A stretch of 64,000 bases of DNA from Pseudomonadota bacterium (lineage in GTDB: Bacteria > Pseudomonadota > Alphaproteobacteria > Acetobacterales > Acetobacteraceae): contig JAKAWQ010000003.1 of NCBI GenBank assembly GCA_021816925.1, forward strand, positions 62,001 to 126,000, read 5' to 3'. Under the pieces are notes generated by a model. It was given only the letters and a program-made list of their open reading frames with translations. It was not told the DNA's origin and searched no databases. This document shows, one piece after another, positions 24,707 to 45,756 of the stretch (its first letter is position 1; every line of letters begins with the position of its first letter). A program made the position numbers and the translations under genes.

Positions 24707-25446
24707 ATGAATGCTCCGCCTGCGCATCGATCGGACACCGTTGGCCACGAGGACACCATGGCAACCCTCAAAGAGGCCGATTCCATAGACCTCGGCGCCT
24801 ATTTCGAGCGCGTCCACTGGCGCGGCCAAGCCACGCCCGACTATGCGACCCTGTGCGGCCTGCTCGCAGCGCACATGACACACATTCCGTTCGAGAACTT
24901 CGATGTGCTGCTCGGCCGGCCCGTGGCACTCGACCCGGAGGCGCTGCAACGGAAGCTCATCCGGGCCCGCCGCGGCGGTTATACCAGCGGCCTCAATTCT
25001 TGACTCTTCGAACGAGGGTGAGGCTGCTGGTATCTCGTTGAATTTGCGCGTGGCCGCCCGACCAACCGCAGGGCCCCAACGCGCGTCAGCGATGGGGGCC
25101 CGAGCACGCGCGAGGCCCTCACCCCGACCCTCTCCCAAGGGGAGAGGGAGGGTCGCGATGACCGCCGCGGGGGGAGGGATGGCCCCTTGGGCCGGCGGCA
25201 TTACTTCACCGCCACCTATCCGGCCTCGCCGTTCAGAAACCGGATCATGGCAAGCGCGATCACGCCGAACGGGCGCGTGAACGTCATGAACCGCAGTGTC
25301 ACGCACCTCCATGAGGGGGCCGCGAGCACAGCCGAGATTCCTGACCGCCGGGCGCTCCGCGCGCTGCTCGCGGAGCACTTCGGCATCGATCTTCCGGAAG
25401 TCGAGACATTGCGCGTGCCGGACATTCCCGACCGGGCCTGGCGTCC
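24707..25446 (+). pseudogene. Arylamine N-acetyltransferase, disrupted
   Basis: The first ~92 codons are a normal NAT N-terminus (F-E-R-V-H-W-R-G, H-I-P-F-E-N-F-D-V-L-L-G-R) up to R-R-G-G-Y, where the catalytic Cys should follow. Instead T-S-G-L-N-S and a stop appear. A NAT C-terminus resumes in another frame at ~25198 (H-Y-F-T-A-T-Y-P, F-R-N-R-I-M, L-L-A-E-H-F-G-I-D-L-P) and runs on past its usual end near 25440. About 100 central codons, including the Cys and His of the triad, are missing and ~215 nt of repeat-like DNA stand in their place. The gene is dead as a NAT. Confidence 0.85.
24981..25197. repeat. Palindromic insertion within nat (MITE/REP-like)
   Basis: The DNA replacing the centre of nat holds a 15-nt inverted pair (24981-24995 and 25019-25033, 14 of 15 matching) and a second palindrome with 9-nt arms CCCTCTCCC/GGGAGAGGG (25128-25148). 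The second lies in a CCCTCACCCCGACCCTCTCC context, which is common as an intergenic repeat in alphaproteobacteria. It codes for nothing recognisable. The exact ends are set by where NAT homology stops and resumes. Confidence 0.6.
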
Positions 25447-25752
25447 ATCGCAATCGGCTCGCGCCCACCCTCCGGTCGCCGACGGCGCGAAAGTTCCCGA
25501 AGAACTCTCCCCGGCGCATCGGTCATGCAGTTGGTTTTGGATCCGCACTGATTGGCGAGGGGCCAGCCTGCGTGGTCGAGCCCAGCCGTGCCCGGGCTCT
25601 TCAGGTAGTCGTCGAACCTCTCACCGAACCCGGGTCCAGGAAACACCGCCCGCGAGCGGCGCCTCGCTCTGGCTGAGCGTCCCTTCGTTTTCCCGAGCGG
25701 ATTCACGCGGCTCCGGATCGCCTGCGGCGATTCCAGTCAGCCGCGATCCGCT
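25447..25752. other. Gene-free region downstream of rpoC
   Basis: No protein I recognise is encoded on either strand. The part nearest rpoC (25699-25750) can fold into a long GC hairpin with outer arms GCGGCT/AGCCGC and inner ATCGCC/GGCGAT. On the minus strand no T run follows, so it would be at most a structured 3' end of the rpoC message. Confidence 0.5.
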
Positions 25753-29922
<4,170 letters not shown>

Positions 29923-29937
29923 GCGCCGTTCACTCCT

Positions 29938-29961
29938 CTCCGGCCGCCGCGGCGGCCGGAG
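29938..29961 (-). promoter_or_regulatory. 24-nt perfect palindrome between rpoB and rpoC
   Basis: Two 12-nt arms (CTCCGGCCGCCG and its complement) meet without a spacer, giving a very stable RNA hairpin directly upstream of the rpoC ribosome-binding site. It could be an RNase processing site or could limit rpoC translation. No T run follows, so it is not a terminator. Confidence 0.6.
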
Positions 29962-29987
29962 CCATCGGATGCGTGCCGGCTGCGCGC

Positions 29988-34160
<4,173 letters not shown>

Positions 34161-34297
34161 CACCTGCCCTGCTGCCCTTTCACACAACGCCCAAGTTCAT
34201 GAGTGTCCGACAAAACGCCGATGGGGCGGGAACCGTTGCGATTCCCACCCAACTCTTCCCCGGTGCGCGGCGCGCACCAGACGCCCGGAGCCCCGAC

Positions 34298-34675
34298 TTA
34301 CTTGACTTCGACAGTGGCGCCCTGCTCTTCCAGCACCTTCCTGATCTTCTCCGCCTCTTCCTTGTTCACCCCCTCCTTGACGGTCTTCGGGGCGCCGTCA
34401 ACGAGATCCTTGGCCTCCTTGAGGCCGAGCCCGGTGATCGTCCGGATCTCCTTGATCACGTTGATCTTCTTCTCACCGACCTTGCTCAGGATAACGGTGA
34501 ATTCGGTCTGCTCCTCCACCGCGGGCGCGGCGGCCGCGGCCGCCGGCTGAGCGGCAACCGCCACCGGCGCGGCGGCCGAGACGCCCCACTTCGTCTCCAG
34601 AAGCTTCGAAAGTTCCGCAGCCTCCAGCACCGTCAGGCCGGAGAGCTCGTCAACCAGCTTCGCCAAGTCTGCCAT
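34298..34675 (-). CDS. rplL: Ribosomal protein bL12 (L7/L12)
   Basis: A 125-aa stalk protein: an N-terminal dimerisation helix pair, an Ala/Pro hinge (~residues 34-52) and the C-terminal factor-binding domain ([23 protein letters not shown]). Dimers bind the tail of L10 and recruit translation GTPases. It lies 51 nt after rplJ and 137 nt before rpoB, an interval without a gene or obvious terminator. Confidence 0.98.
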   Translation of the reverse strand: MADLAKLVDELSGLTVLEAAELSKLLETKWGVSAAAPVAVAAQPAAAAAAPAVEEQTEFTVILSKVGEKKINVIKEIRTITGLGLKEAKDLVDGAPKTVKEGVNKEEAEKIRKVLEEQGATVEVK

Positions 34676-34726
34676 GTTCGCGTGTCCTGTTAGATTAAGC
34701 GTCGATTGGGTTCTTGCAAGCCCCGG

Positions 34727-35233
34727 CTAGGTACGGGCGTAGGCGCCGAAAACGCGGGCAAGCCCGCCGGCCGGGGCCGCCAATACGGCGGCCAGCCGCT
34801 CGGCGGGCATGTGCAAAAGGCCGACGAGCCCGGCGCGCAGCACATCGAGCGAAGGCAGCTCGGCCAGCGCCTCGACGGCGCCGGCCTCGAGCGCGCGCGG
34901 GCCGAGCGCGCCGCCGACGACCACGAAGCGGTCGTTCGTCCTGGCGAAGCTCACGGCAACCTTGGCGACCGCGACGGGATCGGCGGACCAGGCGAGCGCG
35001 GTCGGGCCCTTGAGAAGGGGCGCGAGGCCGGTGAAACGGCTGCCAGCGAGTGCGCGGGCGGCCAGGCTGTTCTTGGCCACGCGATAGGTGGCGCCGGCCG
35101 AGCGCATGCGGCGGCGGAGATCGGAAGCTTCGGTAACCGTGAGGCCGCGGTTGCGACCGACGACGACCATCTCGGTCGTCCGGAAAATGGTCGCGAGCGA
35201 CTGCACGAGGGCCTGTTTTTCAGCGCGGTTCAT
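34727..35233 (-). CDS. rplJ: Ribosomal protein uL10
   Basis: A 168-aa base of the ribosomal stalk that anchors bL12 dimers to 23S rRNA. Typical features are the N-terminal [10 protein letters not shown] and the Y-R-V-A-K-N-S-L segment. The start overlaps the rplA stop by 4 nt (ATGA), which leaves no room for the untranslated leader that L10-L12 binds for autoregulation in other bacteria. Confidence 0.97.
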   Translation of the reverse strand: MNRAEKQALVQSLATIFRTTEMVVVGRNRGLTVTEASDLRRRMRSAGATYRVAKNSLAARALAGSRFTGLAPLLKGPTALAWSADPVAVAKVAVSFARTNDRFVVVGGALGPRALEAGAVEALAELPSLDVLRAGLVGLLHMPAERLAAVLAAPAGGLARVFGAYART

Positions 35234-35922
35234 GCGAGGCTCCCGAGATCAATCCTAACGCCTGGCCCCATGGTGGAGGACAAGGCCACCTTCTTGAGAT
35301 AAGTGCCCTTCGCCCCGGTGGGCTTGGCCCTTTGAATGGCCTCGACAAAGGCGCGGACGTTGGCGGCGAGGCGATCCTCGGGGAAGCTTGCCTTGCCGAT
35401 CCCGGCATGCACGATGCCGGCCTTTTCGGCACGGAACTCCACCTGTCCGGCCTTCGCGGCGGCCACCGCGCCCTTGATATCCATCGTCACGGTGCCGAGG
35501 CGGGGGTTCGGCATGAGGCCGCGGGGCCCGAGGATTTTGCCGAGCCGGCCGACCAGGGCCATGAGGTCGGGGGTGGCGAGGCAGCGGTCGAAGTTGATCT
35601 CGCCGGCCTGGACCTTCTCGGCAAGGTCCTCGGCGCCGACGACGTCCGCGCCGGCGGCGAGCGCCTCCTCGGCCTTGGCGCCGCGGGCGAAGACGCCGAT
35701 GCGCACGGTGCGGCCGGTGCCGTGCGGCAGGCTCACCATGCCGCGGACCATCTGGTCCGCGTGGCGGGGATCGATGCCGAGGTTCATGGCAAGCTCGACC
35801 GTTTCGTCGAACTTGGCCTTGGCGTTCTCTTTCACCAGCCGGATCGCCTCGGGGAGGGGGTAGGCGCGGGTGGGGTCCAGCCCCGCGTAGGCGGCGCGCA
35901 GGCGCTTGCCGATGCGGGCCAT
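35230..35922 (-). CDS. rplA: Ribosomal protein uL1
   Basis: A 230-aa L1 stalk protein, which binds 23S rRNA and, in many bacteria, represses its own operon mRNA. The signature around [11 protein letters not shown] is present. It starts 2 nt after rplK and overlaps rplJ, so the four ribosomal genes are packed into one translation unit. Confidence 0.98.
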   Translation of the reverse strand: MARIGKRLRAAYAGLDPTRAYPLPEAIRLVKENAKAKFDETVELAMNLGIDPRHADQMVRGMVSLPHGTGRTVRIGVFARGAKAEEALAAGADVVGAEDLAEKVQAGEINFDRCLATPDLMALVGRLGKILGPRGLMPNPRLGTVTMDIKGAVAAAKAGQVEFRAEKAGIVHAGIGKASFPEDRLAANVRAFVEAIQRAKPTGAKGTYLKKVALSSTMGPGVRIDLGSLA

Positions 35923-35924
35923 GC

Positions 35925-36356
35925 TCAGCCCTCCACCCGGAGGCCCATGGAGCGGGCGGAGCCGGCGAGCATGCGGACGGCGGCCTCGATGTCAGTCGTG
36001 TTCATGTCCTGGAGCTTCCGGGCGGCGATCTCGCGGAGCTGCGCGATGGTAACGGTGCCGACCGGGGCGCCCTTGCCGGTGGCGGCGGCGCCTTTTTCCA
36101 CCTTCGCCGCCTTGAAGAGGAAGTAGCTGTTGGGCGGTGTCTTGGTGACGAAGGTGAAGGTGCGGTCGGCGAAGGCGGTGATGACGACGGGGATCGGCAT
36201 CCCGGGCTCGAGGTTCTGGGTGGCGGCGTTGAACTCCTTGCAGAAGGCGATGATGTTGAGGCCGCGCTGGCCGAGCGCGGGGCCGACGGGCGGCGAGGGA
36301 TTGGCCTTGCCGGCCGGAATCTGGAGTTTGATGTAGCCCGCGATCTTCTTCGCCAT
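35925..36356 (-). CDS. rplK: Ribosomal protein uL11
   Basis: A 143-aa L11 that forms the GTPase-associated centre with 23S rRNA and is needed for RelA sensing of uncharged tRNA. The N-terminus [21 protein letters not shown] is diagnostic. A longer frame exists, but the ATG at 36356 gives the family length. It is the first gene of the operon here; the secE-nusG pair that usually precedes it is absent, replaced by a structured leader and an unrelated gene pair. Confidence 0.98.
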   Translation of the reverse strand: MAKKIAGYIKLQIPAGKANPSPPVGPALGQRGLNIIAFCKEFNAATQNLEPGMPIPVVITAFADRTFTFVTKTPPNSYFLFKAAKVEKGAAATGKGAPVGTVTIAQLREIAARKLQDMNTTDIEAAVRMLAGSARSMGLRVEG

Positions 36357-36661
36357 CCCTGGTCTCCGTGCATGCAGGCACCCGGAAGCGATTTTCCTCG
36401 GGGGCGGTGCAAGCCAAGGACCGCGGTCCAAACGAGCGCGGCGCCGCGGGAAGCTTCCCGGGGCGGCGCGGTCTCCCGCGTTCCAACAAGGGGCGGGCGG
36501 ATATACGATGCGGGGCGGGGAGTCCAGAGCTTTTTCCCGAGGGGTGGTACGCGTGCATGCGTGTCCGCTCGGAATTGCCCCCGGGTCGGGCCGTTGCATC
36601 AGCGGGAGGTGCGGCTGACCGCGGAGCCGGTCGGCGAGCCGGGCTCCGGCGATCGCCGATG
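36357..36661 (-). promoter_or_regulatory. Leader and probable promoter of the rplK-rpoC operon
   Basis: No gene lies in these 305 nt. Three structures stand out: a perfect palindrome GGACCGCGGTCC (36418-36429); a nested hairpin with arms GCGCCGC/GCGGCGC around GGGAAGCTTCCC (36441-36469); and an A/T-rich patch whose minus strand reads TATATC (36500-36505), a possible -10, with TCTGGA 17 nt upstream as a weak -35. The hairpins would be in the mRNA leader and may serve L1-type feedback or attenuation. Promoter boxes are guesses. Confidence 0.4.
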
Positions 36662-36898
36662 TCAGTCCTTGCCGCGATCGCGCTCAGGTGGCGGCAGGCG
36701 GCGGGGCCTCGGCGGGCGAAGTTCCGCAGGTGGTTGCACGCGCAAGCCAGCGAGCATGCCTTCAAGGCGGCTTACGCGATCGCGAAGGTCGGCAACTTCC
36801 TGGCTCATCCTGGCGACATCGAGCGCGGCGTTGCGAACCTGCTCATCGAGCAGAAGAACCTGCTTGAGGGCCGTGATCGCCTCTCGATAGAGGCTCAC
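36662..36898 (-). CDS. Small coiled-coil protein, unknown
   Basis: A 78-aa protein. Residues ~5-52 form a heptad-like helix ([23 protein letters not shown]) followed by a Pro/Arg-rich basic tail. Its start overlaps the stop of the ribbon-helix-helix gene by 4 nt, so the two products are made together and may form a complex. I do not recognise the family. It could be the partner of a toxin-antitoxin-like or plasmid-partition-like pair, but no toxin fold is visible. Confidence 0.65.
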   Translation of the reverse strand: MSLYREAITALKQVLLLDEQVRNAALDVARMSQEVADLRDRVSRLEGMLAGLRVQPPAELRPPRPRRLPPPERDRGKD

Positions 36899-37197
36899 CG
36901 GTTTGCCGCTCGCCGCGCACCTTGCCTCGGGCCGTGCGGCTGCACCGAATTCCCGAGAAGCCGGGTTACCGTCTTGTGGCTCTCATCGGCGATGCGGAGC
37001 GTTTCCGGATGGACCTCGTTCAACGCATCGATCAGGGTTCGCAGCTCCGCGGCTTCCGCTTCGGCGCCGGCGTCGTATGCCTGGACGGCGCGGCGGACCA
37101 TCTCGCCGGCGGAGACCCCGAGCGCCCGGGCCTTGGCATCGAGCGCGGCCCGCTCGTCGGCAGACATCAAAACCATCAAACGGGTTGGTGCGGACAT
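36895..37197 (-). CDS. Ribbon-helix-helix (CopG-like) regulator
   Basis: A 100-aa protein whose N-terminal ~50 residues fit the RHH fold: the beta-strand T-R-L-M-V-L-M, helix A D-E-R-A-A-L-D-A-K-A-R-A-L, and G-V-S-A-G-E-M-V-R-R-A-V as helix B. A second helical part follows. RHH dimers bind palindromes, and a perfect 9/9 inverted repeat lies 22 nt upstream, so autoregulation is very likely. ATG 37197 was preferred over the adjacent GTG 37200. It is divergent from the large helicase gene and may control that promoter too. Confidence 0.75.
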   Translation of the reverse strand: MSAPTRLMVLMSADERAALDAKARALGVSAGEMVRRAVQAYDAGAEAEAAELRTLIDALNEVHPETLRIADESHKTVTRLLGNSVQPHGPRQGARRAANR

Positions 37198-37219
37198 CAC
37201 GGTCGGCCTTGGGCATGGC

Positions 37220-37243
37220 TATACATGCAGATGAGCATGTATA
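37220..37243. promoter_or_regulatory. Palindromic operator between RHH and helicase genes
   Basis: TATACATGC, a 6-nt spacer, then GCATGTATA: perfect 9-bp arms in an A/T-rich island within GC-rich DNA. The arms contain TATA-like -10 sequences, so a bound repressor would block transcription of the RHH pair. It lies 130 nt before the helicase start, close enough to affect that divergent promoter. Confidence 0.7.
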
Positions 37244-37373
37244 AGCCGGAGAGGGCGCGCGCAAGACCGGTTATGGTCGGCCGGAAGGGCGGGCCGTTTT
37301 GGAGCGTTGTTGAAACTTTAAGGGCGGCCGATAGAGTTCCTTGATTGCGCTCGGCGGTTGAGGGGCGGACCTG

Positions 37374-40300
37374 ATGGATGTCTTCGATCTCGATCGGAAG
37401 CTGATCGAGGATTATGCAGCGTTCACGCGCTCCTTCACGACGATCCGGGCGGAGGATCTCCGGCGGCAGGTCGGGGCGATCTATGCGAGCCGGCGCTTCT
37501 GGCCGGAGCCGCTGATCAGCATCAATCCGCATTTCGAGCGCGGAGCGAGCGTCGAGGCGCTGGTGCGGGACGGGCAGCTCTGCGCCGAGACCGGGCAGGT
37601 GTTCCGGCTTCCGGGCGAGCCGCTCAAATTGTTCAAGCACCAGCAGCAGGCGCTGGCGAAGGCGGCGGCGCGGCAGAGCTTCGTCGTCACGACCGGGACG
37701 GGCTCGGGCAAGTCGCTTTGCTTCTTCCTGCCGATCATCGATGTGGCGATCCGGGCAAGAGCGGCCGGAGAGGCACGGCGGACGCGGGCTATCGTGGTCT
37801 ATCCGATGAATGCACTCGCCAACAGCCAGATGGAGGAGCTGAAGCGATACGTCGGACAATCCGGCCTCGAGGAGCGGCTTGCCCCCACCTTCGCGCGCTA
37901 TACCGGGCAGGAGGACGACGACGAGCGGCAGAAGATCCGGGAGGCGAAGCCCGACGTCCTGCTCACCAACTTCATGATGCTCGAGCTTCTGATGACACGG
38001 CAGAACGAGCTCGACCAGCAGGTGATCGCAAACGCGCAAGGGCTCGATTTCATCGTGCTCGACGAGCTGCACACCTATCGCGGCCGGCAAGGCGCGGACG
38101 TGGCGATGCTGGTGCGGCGGCTGAAGGATCGGCTCTGCCGGGAGAAGGAACCGGTCGCGATCGGGACCTCGGCGACGATGGCAAGCGAGGATGCGGCGGA
38201 TGCGGCGGATGCTGTGGCGCGGGTTGCCTCGCGGCTGTTCGGAACACGCATCACGGCTGCTGCGGTGATCGGGGAGAGCCTGGAGAGGGCGACGGATCCT
38301 GAGAGGAGAGTCGGCTCGCTCGGAAGCGAACTCAGGGACGCGGTGGAGGGGGAAGTTCCCGAGGCGCCGAGCGATGAGGTTCTGCGCTCCCATCCGCTCG
38401 CGATCTGGATCGAGCTCGAGATCGGACTCGAGGACGCGCAGCACCTGAAGCGCCGGCGACCCGGGACACTCGAGGCGGCGGCGAAGCGCCTGGCCGACAG
38501 GACGGGCGCGGATCTGGGGCGCTGCCGCTCGGCACTGAAGGCCATGCTGATCGCGATGAGCCGGCCGGCGAACGAGCGAGGCGGGGCGGGCGACCGGGCG
38601 TTCCTCGCTTTCAAGCTGCACCAATTCATTTCCGGCGCCGGAACGCTCTACGCGACGATCGGGGAGAGTGAATCCGGCCGGGGGCGCCGGGTGATGCTGG
38701 AAGGGCAGCTTTTCGACCCGGAAGATCCGGCGGCGCGGCTCTATCCCACGTTCTTCTGCCGGGGCTGCGGGCAGGAATATCATCCGGTGCGGCTCACCGA
38801 GCGGGCGCCGGTGCCGCGACCGATCGACGAGGTGCCGCTCAAGGAGGAAGAGGAGGAGCAGAAATCCGGCTATCTGATGCCGGTGCCGGACAGCGATCCG
38901 GAATTCACGTTCGACGGGTCGCTCGAAGGGTACCCGGAGGAGTGGATCGACCCGGCGGGGAAGATCAAGAGCGCGCTCAAGCGCTACCGGCCAGAGAAGA
39001 TCGTGGTGGGCGCGGGCGGGGTGGTGGAAGACGGCGGGCGGCAGGCGTGGTTCATACCGGGAAAGTTCCGGTTCTGCCTCCGGTGCAAGGACCAGCCGCC
39101 CGTCGGGGCGCGCGAGATCAACAAGCTCGCCGGCCTTTCGGCCGAGGGAAGAAGCTCGGCGACGACGCTGCTCGTTTCGAGCGCGCTCCGCTGGATGAAC
39201 GGCGCCGAGTCGGCGCTCCCCACGGGCAAGCGGAAGGTGCTCGGGTTCACCGACAACCGGCAGGACGCGGCGCTGCAGGCCGGGCACTTCAACGATTTCG
39301 TGTTCGTCACGCTGCTCAGGGCGGCGATCCTGGCAGCGGTGGAGCGGACGGGACCGGAGGGGCTCGGAGAGGAAGAGTTTGCGCGGCACGTTCAGTCGGC
39401 GCTCGGGTTCGAGGCAGCCAACCGGAAGCGGAGGGTAGAGTGGATGGCGGATCCGGACGCCAAAGGGGTCGGCCAGCAGGACGCCGAGCGAGTGCTGCGG
39501 CGAGTGCTGGCGTACCGCGTGTGGGCGGATCAGCGGCGGGGATGGCGCTTCACCAATCCGAACCTCGAAGATCTCCGGCTCGTGCGCGCCGAATACCCGG
39601 CGCTGGCAGAGCTTGCGTCGGATGACGAGGCGTTCCTCGGGGCGCCGCAAGAACTGCGCGACGCGACCAAGGAGAAACGGCGCGAGGCCCTTTTGATTCT
39701 GCTCGATGCCCTGAGGCAGGGGCTTGCGGTGACGGCGGATGCGCTCGACCCGGCGGCGGTGGAGGAGGTTGCCCGGGCGGCACGACAGGGCTTGCGCGAG
39801 CCGTGGTTGATTTCGCAACAGGAGGAGGAAAGGGCGCGTGTCGCCGCGGCGCTGATCATCGACGCGCCGAAAAAGGATGAGGCGGGCCTGCGCGGGGAGG
39901 TCCTGATTCTGCGGGGCGGCGCGAGGAGCCGGCTGGCGCGGGAACTTCGGCGCGCGCGGCTCTGGGGCCAGCGGCTGGACACGACGACCTATCGCGCGGT
40001 GCTGGAGGCGCTGCTCAAGGCAGCGGAGACATATCAACTGGTCCGGCGCGTGGCGACCAGCTTCGATGTCGAGGGCTGGCGGCTTGCGGCCAACGCGATG
40101 CGGCTCACGGCGGCGGAGGGGCGCGCGGACGGACGCGACGCCAACCGCTATTTCGTCGCGCTCTACCGGGCGCTGGCGGATGCGCTGGCTGCCGGCGGCG
40201 AGGGGCTCTTCGGGATCGACGGGCGGGCACACACGGCGCAAGTGGACCAGGAGCAGCGCCGATGGCGCGAGTGGCGGTTCCGGTGGGGCGAGGAGGATCA

Positions 40301-42544
40301 GGCAGAGATTGCGAAAAATCGAGAAGAGATGCGAAAGGTCGGGGAGCCGACGGGCTTCCTGCCGGCGCTCTTCTGCTCGCCGACGATGGAGCTCGGGGTC
40401 GATATCTCGGCGCTCAATACGGTCTATCTCCGCAACGTACCGCCGACGCCGGCGAATTACGCGCAGAGATCGGGACGAGCAGGCCGGGCCGGGCAGGCGG
40501 CGCTGGTGGTGGCCTATTGCGCGGCGCAAAGCCCGCATGATCAGTATTTTTTCGAGGACCCGGCGAGGATGGTGAGCGGCTCGGTGCGGCCGCCGGCGAT
40601 CGAGCTGGCGAACCGGGACCTCGTGGAAGCGCATCTCCACGCGGTGTGGCTGGCCGAGACGGGCGTGCCGCTGGAGGCGGATATTCCGCACGTGCTGGCG
40701 CTCCGCGAGAACGAGTTGCCCGTGCAGAAGGAAGTGACGGAGGCGGTCGGCGCGCCGGATGTGACAGCGCGGGCGTCGGCCAGGATGGAAAGGATCCTCG
40801 AGGGCATCGCGGGCGAGATCGGGGCGGCGCCCTGGGCGGAGGACCGGGCCAAGCTGGCGCGCGATGTGGCGGGGAATGCAGCGCAGCGGTTCTCTCAGGC
40901 GTTCGACCGCTGGCGGCAGCTTTATCAGGGCGCGCGGGCGCAACTCCAGGAAGCGAACCGCAAATCGGAGGCGCACGGGATCTCGGCAAAAGAGCGCGAC
41001 AACGCCAAGCGCGAGCAGGCGCAGGCGCACGAGCAGATCAAGCTTCTGGAGCGGGGCAACGCGAACGGGGGCTCGGACTTCTACACCTACCGGTATCTGG
41101 CAACCGAGGGGTTCCTGCCCGGATACAACTTTCCGAGGCTTCCGCTCTATGCGTTCGTTCCCGAATCTAGATGGGGCGGGCCGAAGGCGGCCTATCTGCA
41201 ACGGGCGCGGTTCGTCGCGATTTCGGAATTCGGTCCGGGCAGCCTGATCTATCACGAGGGGCGGGCGTACCGGGTGGTGAAGGCGAAGCTGCCGCCGGAC
41301 GCGAGAACCGAGGCCGGCGGGCAACTTGCGACGCGAACATTCTTCATCTGCGATCAGTGTGGGGCAGCGCACGAGGGAGAAGAACCCGAACGCTGCCATG
41401 CGTGCGGGGCGCCGATGGCGGGCGTTCATCCGGTGCGGAACGTGCTTCGGATCGACAACGTGGAAACGAGGCCAGCGGAGCGGATCACGGCGAATGACGA
41501 AGAGCGGCAGCGGCGCGGCTTCGAGATCCAAACGGTCTTCACTTGGCCAAGGCGGGACGGGGCGCTTGACGTGACGGCGGCCGAGGCGAGCGACGGGGAG
41601 GGGCTGATCCTTTCGCTCGACTATGCCGCAGGGGCAACGATCAGCCGGCTCAACAAGGGCCTCCGGCGGCGGCGGGAGAAGAGCATCCTCGGGTTCGGAA
41701 TCGATCCGGCGACCGGGCGCTGGGCGCGTGGCGCGCTCGACGACGAGAACGAGGAAGAGGCGGAGGGCGCGGTCAGGCAACGGGTGGTGCCGATCGTGCA
41801 GGACAACAAGAACGCGATTCTCTTCCGCCCAGCGGGCGAGCCCCCGGGCGCCGAGGCGATGGCGACATTGCAATACGCGCTGGCGCGCGGGCTCGAACTC
41901 GAATTCCAGCTCGAAGAAGGAGAACTTCTGACCGAGCCGGTGCCGGGGGCCGAGCGGCGGCGCGCGATTCTTGCCTACGAGGCGACGGAAGGCGGAGCGG
42001 GCGTGCTCGGTCGGCTGGCGAGCGAGGCGGACGCTCTTCTGCGCGTGGCGAAGGCGGCGCTTCGGCTCATGCATTATCGCGAAGGAGCGATCGGCAAGGC
42101 GATCGCGGCGGCGGATCCCACGCAACTCAAGGAGGAGCCGGGGGCGTGCGTGCGCGGGTGCTACCGGTGCCTGCTTTCCTACTACAACCAGCCCGACCAC
42201 GAGCAAATCGACCGGAGAAACGCGGAGGCGCTCGGCGTGCTGCTGCGGCTGGCGAGGAGCGAGGTCACGCCCCTCGCCCGGTGCGGCGAGCCGGCGGAGG
42301 ACGAGGCCTGGGCAGCCGCCTTCCGCCGCTGGGGGCTGCCCTTGCCGAAGAGCCAAGCGCTCGTCCTGGGCGAGCGAAGATTCCGCTTCGTCTGGCCGGA
42401 GCACAGGGTTGCGGCGGCCATCGGGGCGATCGGCGAGGAGGAGCGAAGCGCGGCGGAGGCGCGCGGCTTCGAGATCGTCGGGCTGCCGGACGCGCCTGGC
42501 GAAGCGGCGCCGGCCGGGCTCGCGGAACTCTTCGGGGTCGCGGC

Positions 42545-42548
<4 letters not shown>
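37374..42548 (+). CDS. DEAD/DEAH helicase with DUF1998 domain (DISARM DrmA/DrmB-like)
   Basis: A 1724-aa superfamily 2 helicase. Walker A T-G-T-G-S-G-K-S is at 107-114, motif II D-E-L-H at 230-233, G-T-S-A-T-M at 264-269, and motif VI Q-R-S-G-R-A-G-R near 1031. Cys pairs (C-R-G-C near 462, C-L-R-C near 567, C-D-Q-C and C-H-A-C near 1330-1350) suggest zinc sites. The C-terminal C-V-R-G-C-Y-R-C-L-L-S-Y-Y-N-Q (from ~1591) is the DUF1998/MrfA zinc motif. In DISARM, helicase (DrmA) and DUF1998 (DrmB) are separate proteins; here both are in one chain, so it may replace the two or be MrfA-like. GAGGGG precedes the ATG. The stop overlaps the next start (GTGA). Defence function is inferred from context. 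Confidence 0.8.
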
Positions 42549-45331
<2,783 letters not shown>

Positions 45332-45402
45332 GCGGTGGGACGATCGGCGCATGCCGTGCGGCCGGGCGACCGGACGAAGCATTGACCCGTTTCGGATGAC
45401 TC

Positions 45403-45439
45403 TTGACGGCATAGAAAATCTATGACAAAAAACGTCATA
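45403..45439. promoter_or_regulatory. A/T-rich overlapping inverted repeats, possible promoter-operator
   Basis: CATAGA-AAA-TCTATG (45410-45424) overlaps TATGAC...GTCATA (arms 45421-45426 and 45434-45439). A TTGACG that could be a -35 lies at 45403. This 40-nt A/T-rich patch in a GC-rich context lies directly before the toxin remnant and was probably the promoter-operator of that toxin-antitoxin module. The -10 box is not clear. The rest of 45332-45402 shows nothing. Confidence 0.5.
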
Positions 45440-45578
45440 TGCCTCGGGCGACGCTCGTCCTGCTCCCAAAGGAGACCACCGGCATTATGGTGGGCGGCAG
45501 GAGTCCTGCAGGTTCACCACGCCCGAACGGCTGGTGCTTGACTTCCTGGCGGACGTGCGCGCGGCGCGCCGCCGGTGA
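45426..45578 (+). pseudogene. Truncated DUF6516-like toxin remnant
   Basis: In the frame ending at TGA 45576, about 50 codons read G-D-H-R-H-Y-G-G-R, then R-F-T-T-P-E-R-L-V-L-D-F-L-A-D-V-R. This matches the C-terminal half of DUF6516-type proteins, which are encoded just before HVO_A0114-type HTH antitoxins. An upstream TGA (45423) removes the N-terminal half, and no start codon is available in frame, so it is a dead toxin gene. The gap to the antitoxin (45579-45756) shows no further gene. Confidence 0.65.
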
Positions 45579-45756
45579 CAACAAGTCCGGCGCTGCCATG
45601 GGCGGACTTGAATTCGTGCGGCTCGTCAGAACCGCGAAGGCGGGCACCCGGAAACCGCATGGACCTCCGCGATAGCCGGGGACGACGTGTGGAGAGAGGT
45701 GAAATCCGATGCATGGATCTGGTTCCCTGGAATCGCCGTGCGAGGAGGATCACGGG

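Noticed and set aside
25699-25750. Intrinsic terminator after rpoC
   Set aside because: A strong hairpin can form, but the minus strand continues with a mixed GC and A-rich sequence, with no run of T after the stem.
36368-37344. Plus-strand frames across the rplK leader and the RHH pair
   Set aside because: No ribosome site or recognisable domain, and the minus-strand RHH protein has a clear fold and an operator. The composition is typical of shadow frames.
45660-45756. Possible Hsp20-like start (M-D-L-V-P-W) before the antitoxin
   Set aside because: Only six residues resemble the family start and the frame ends soon after. There is no alpha-crystallin domain on either strand.
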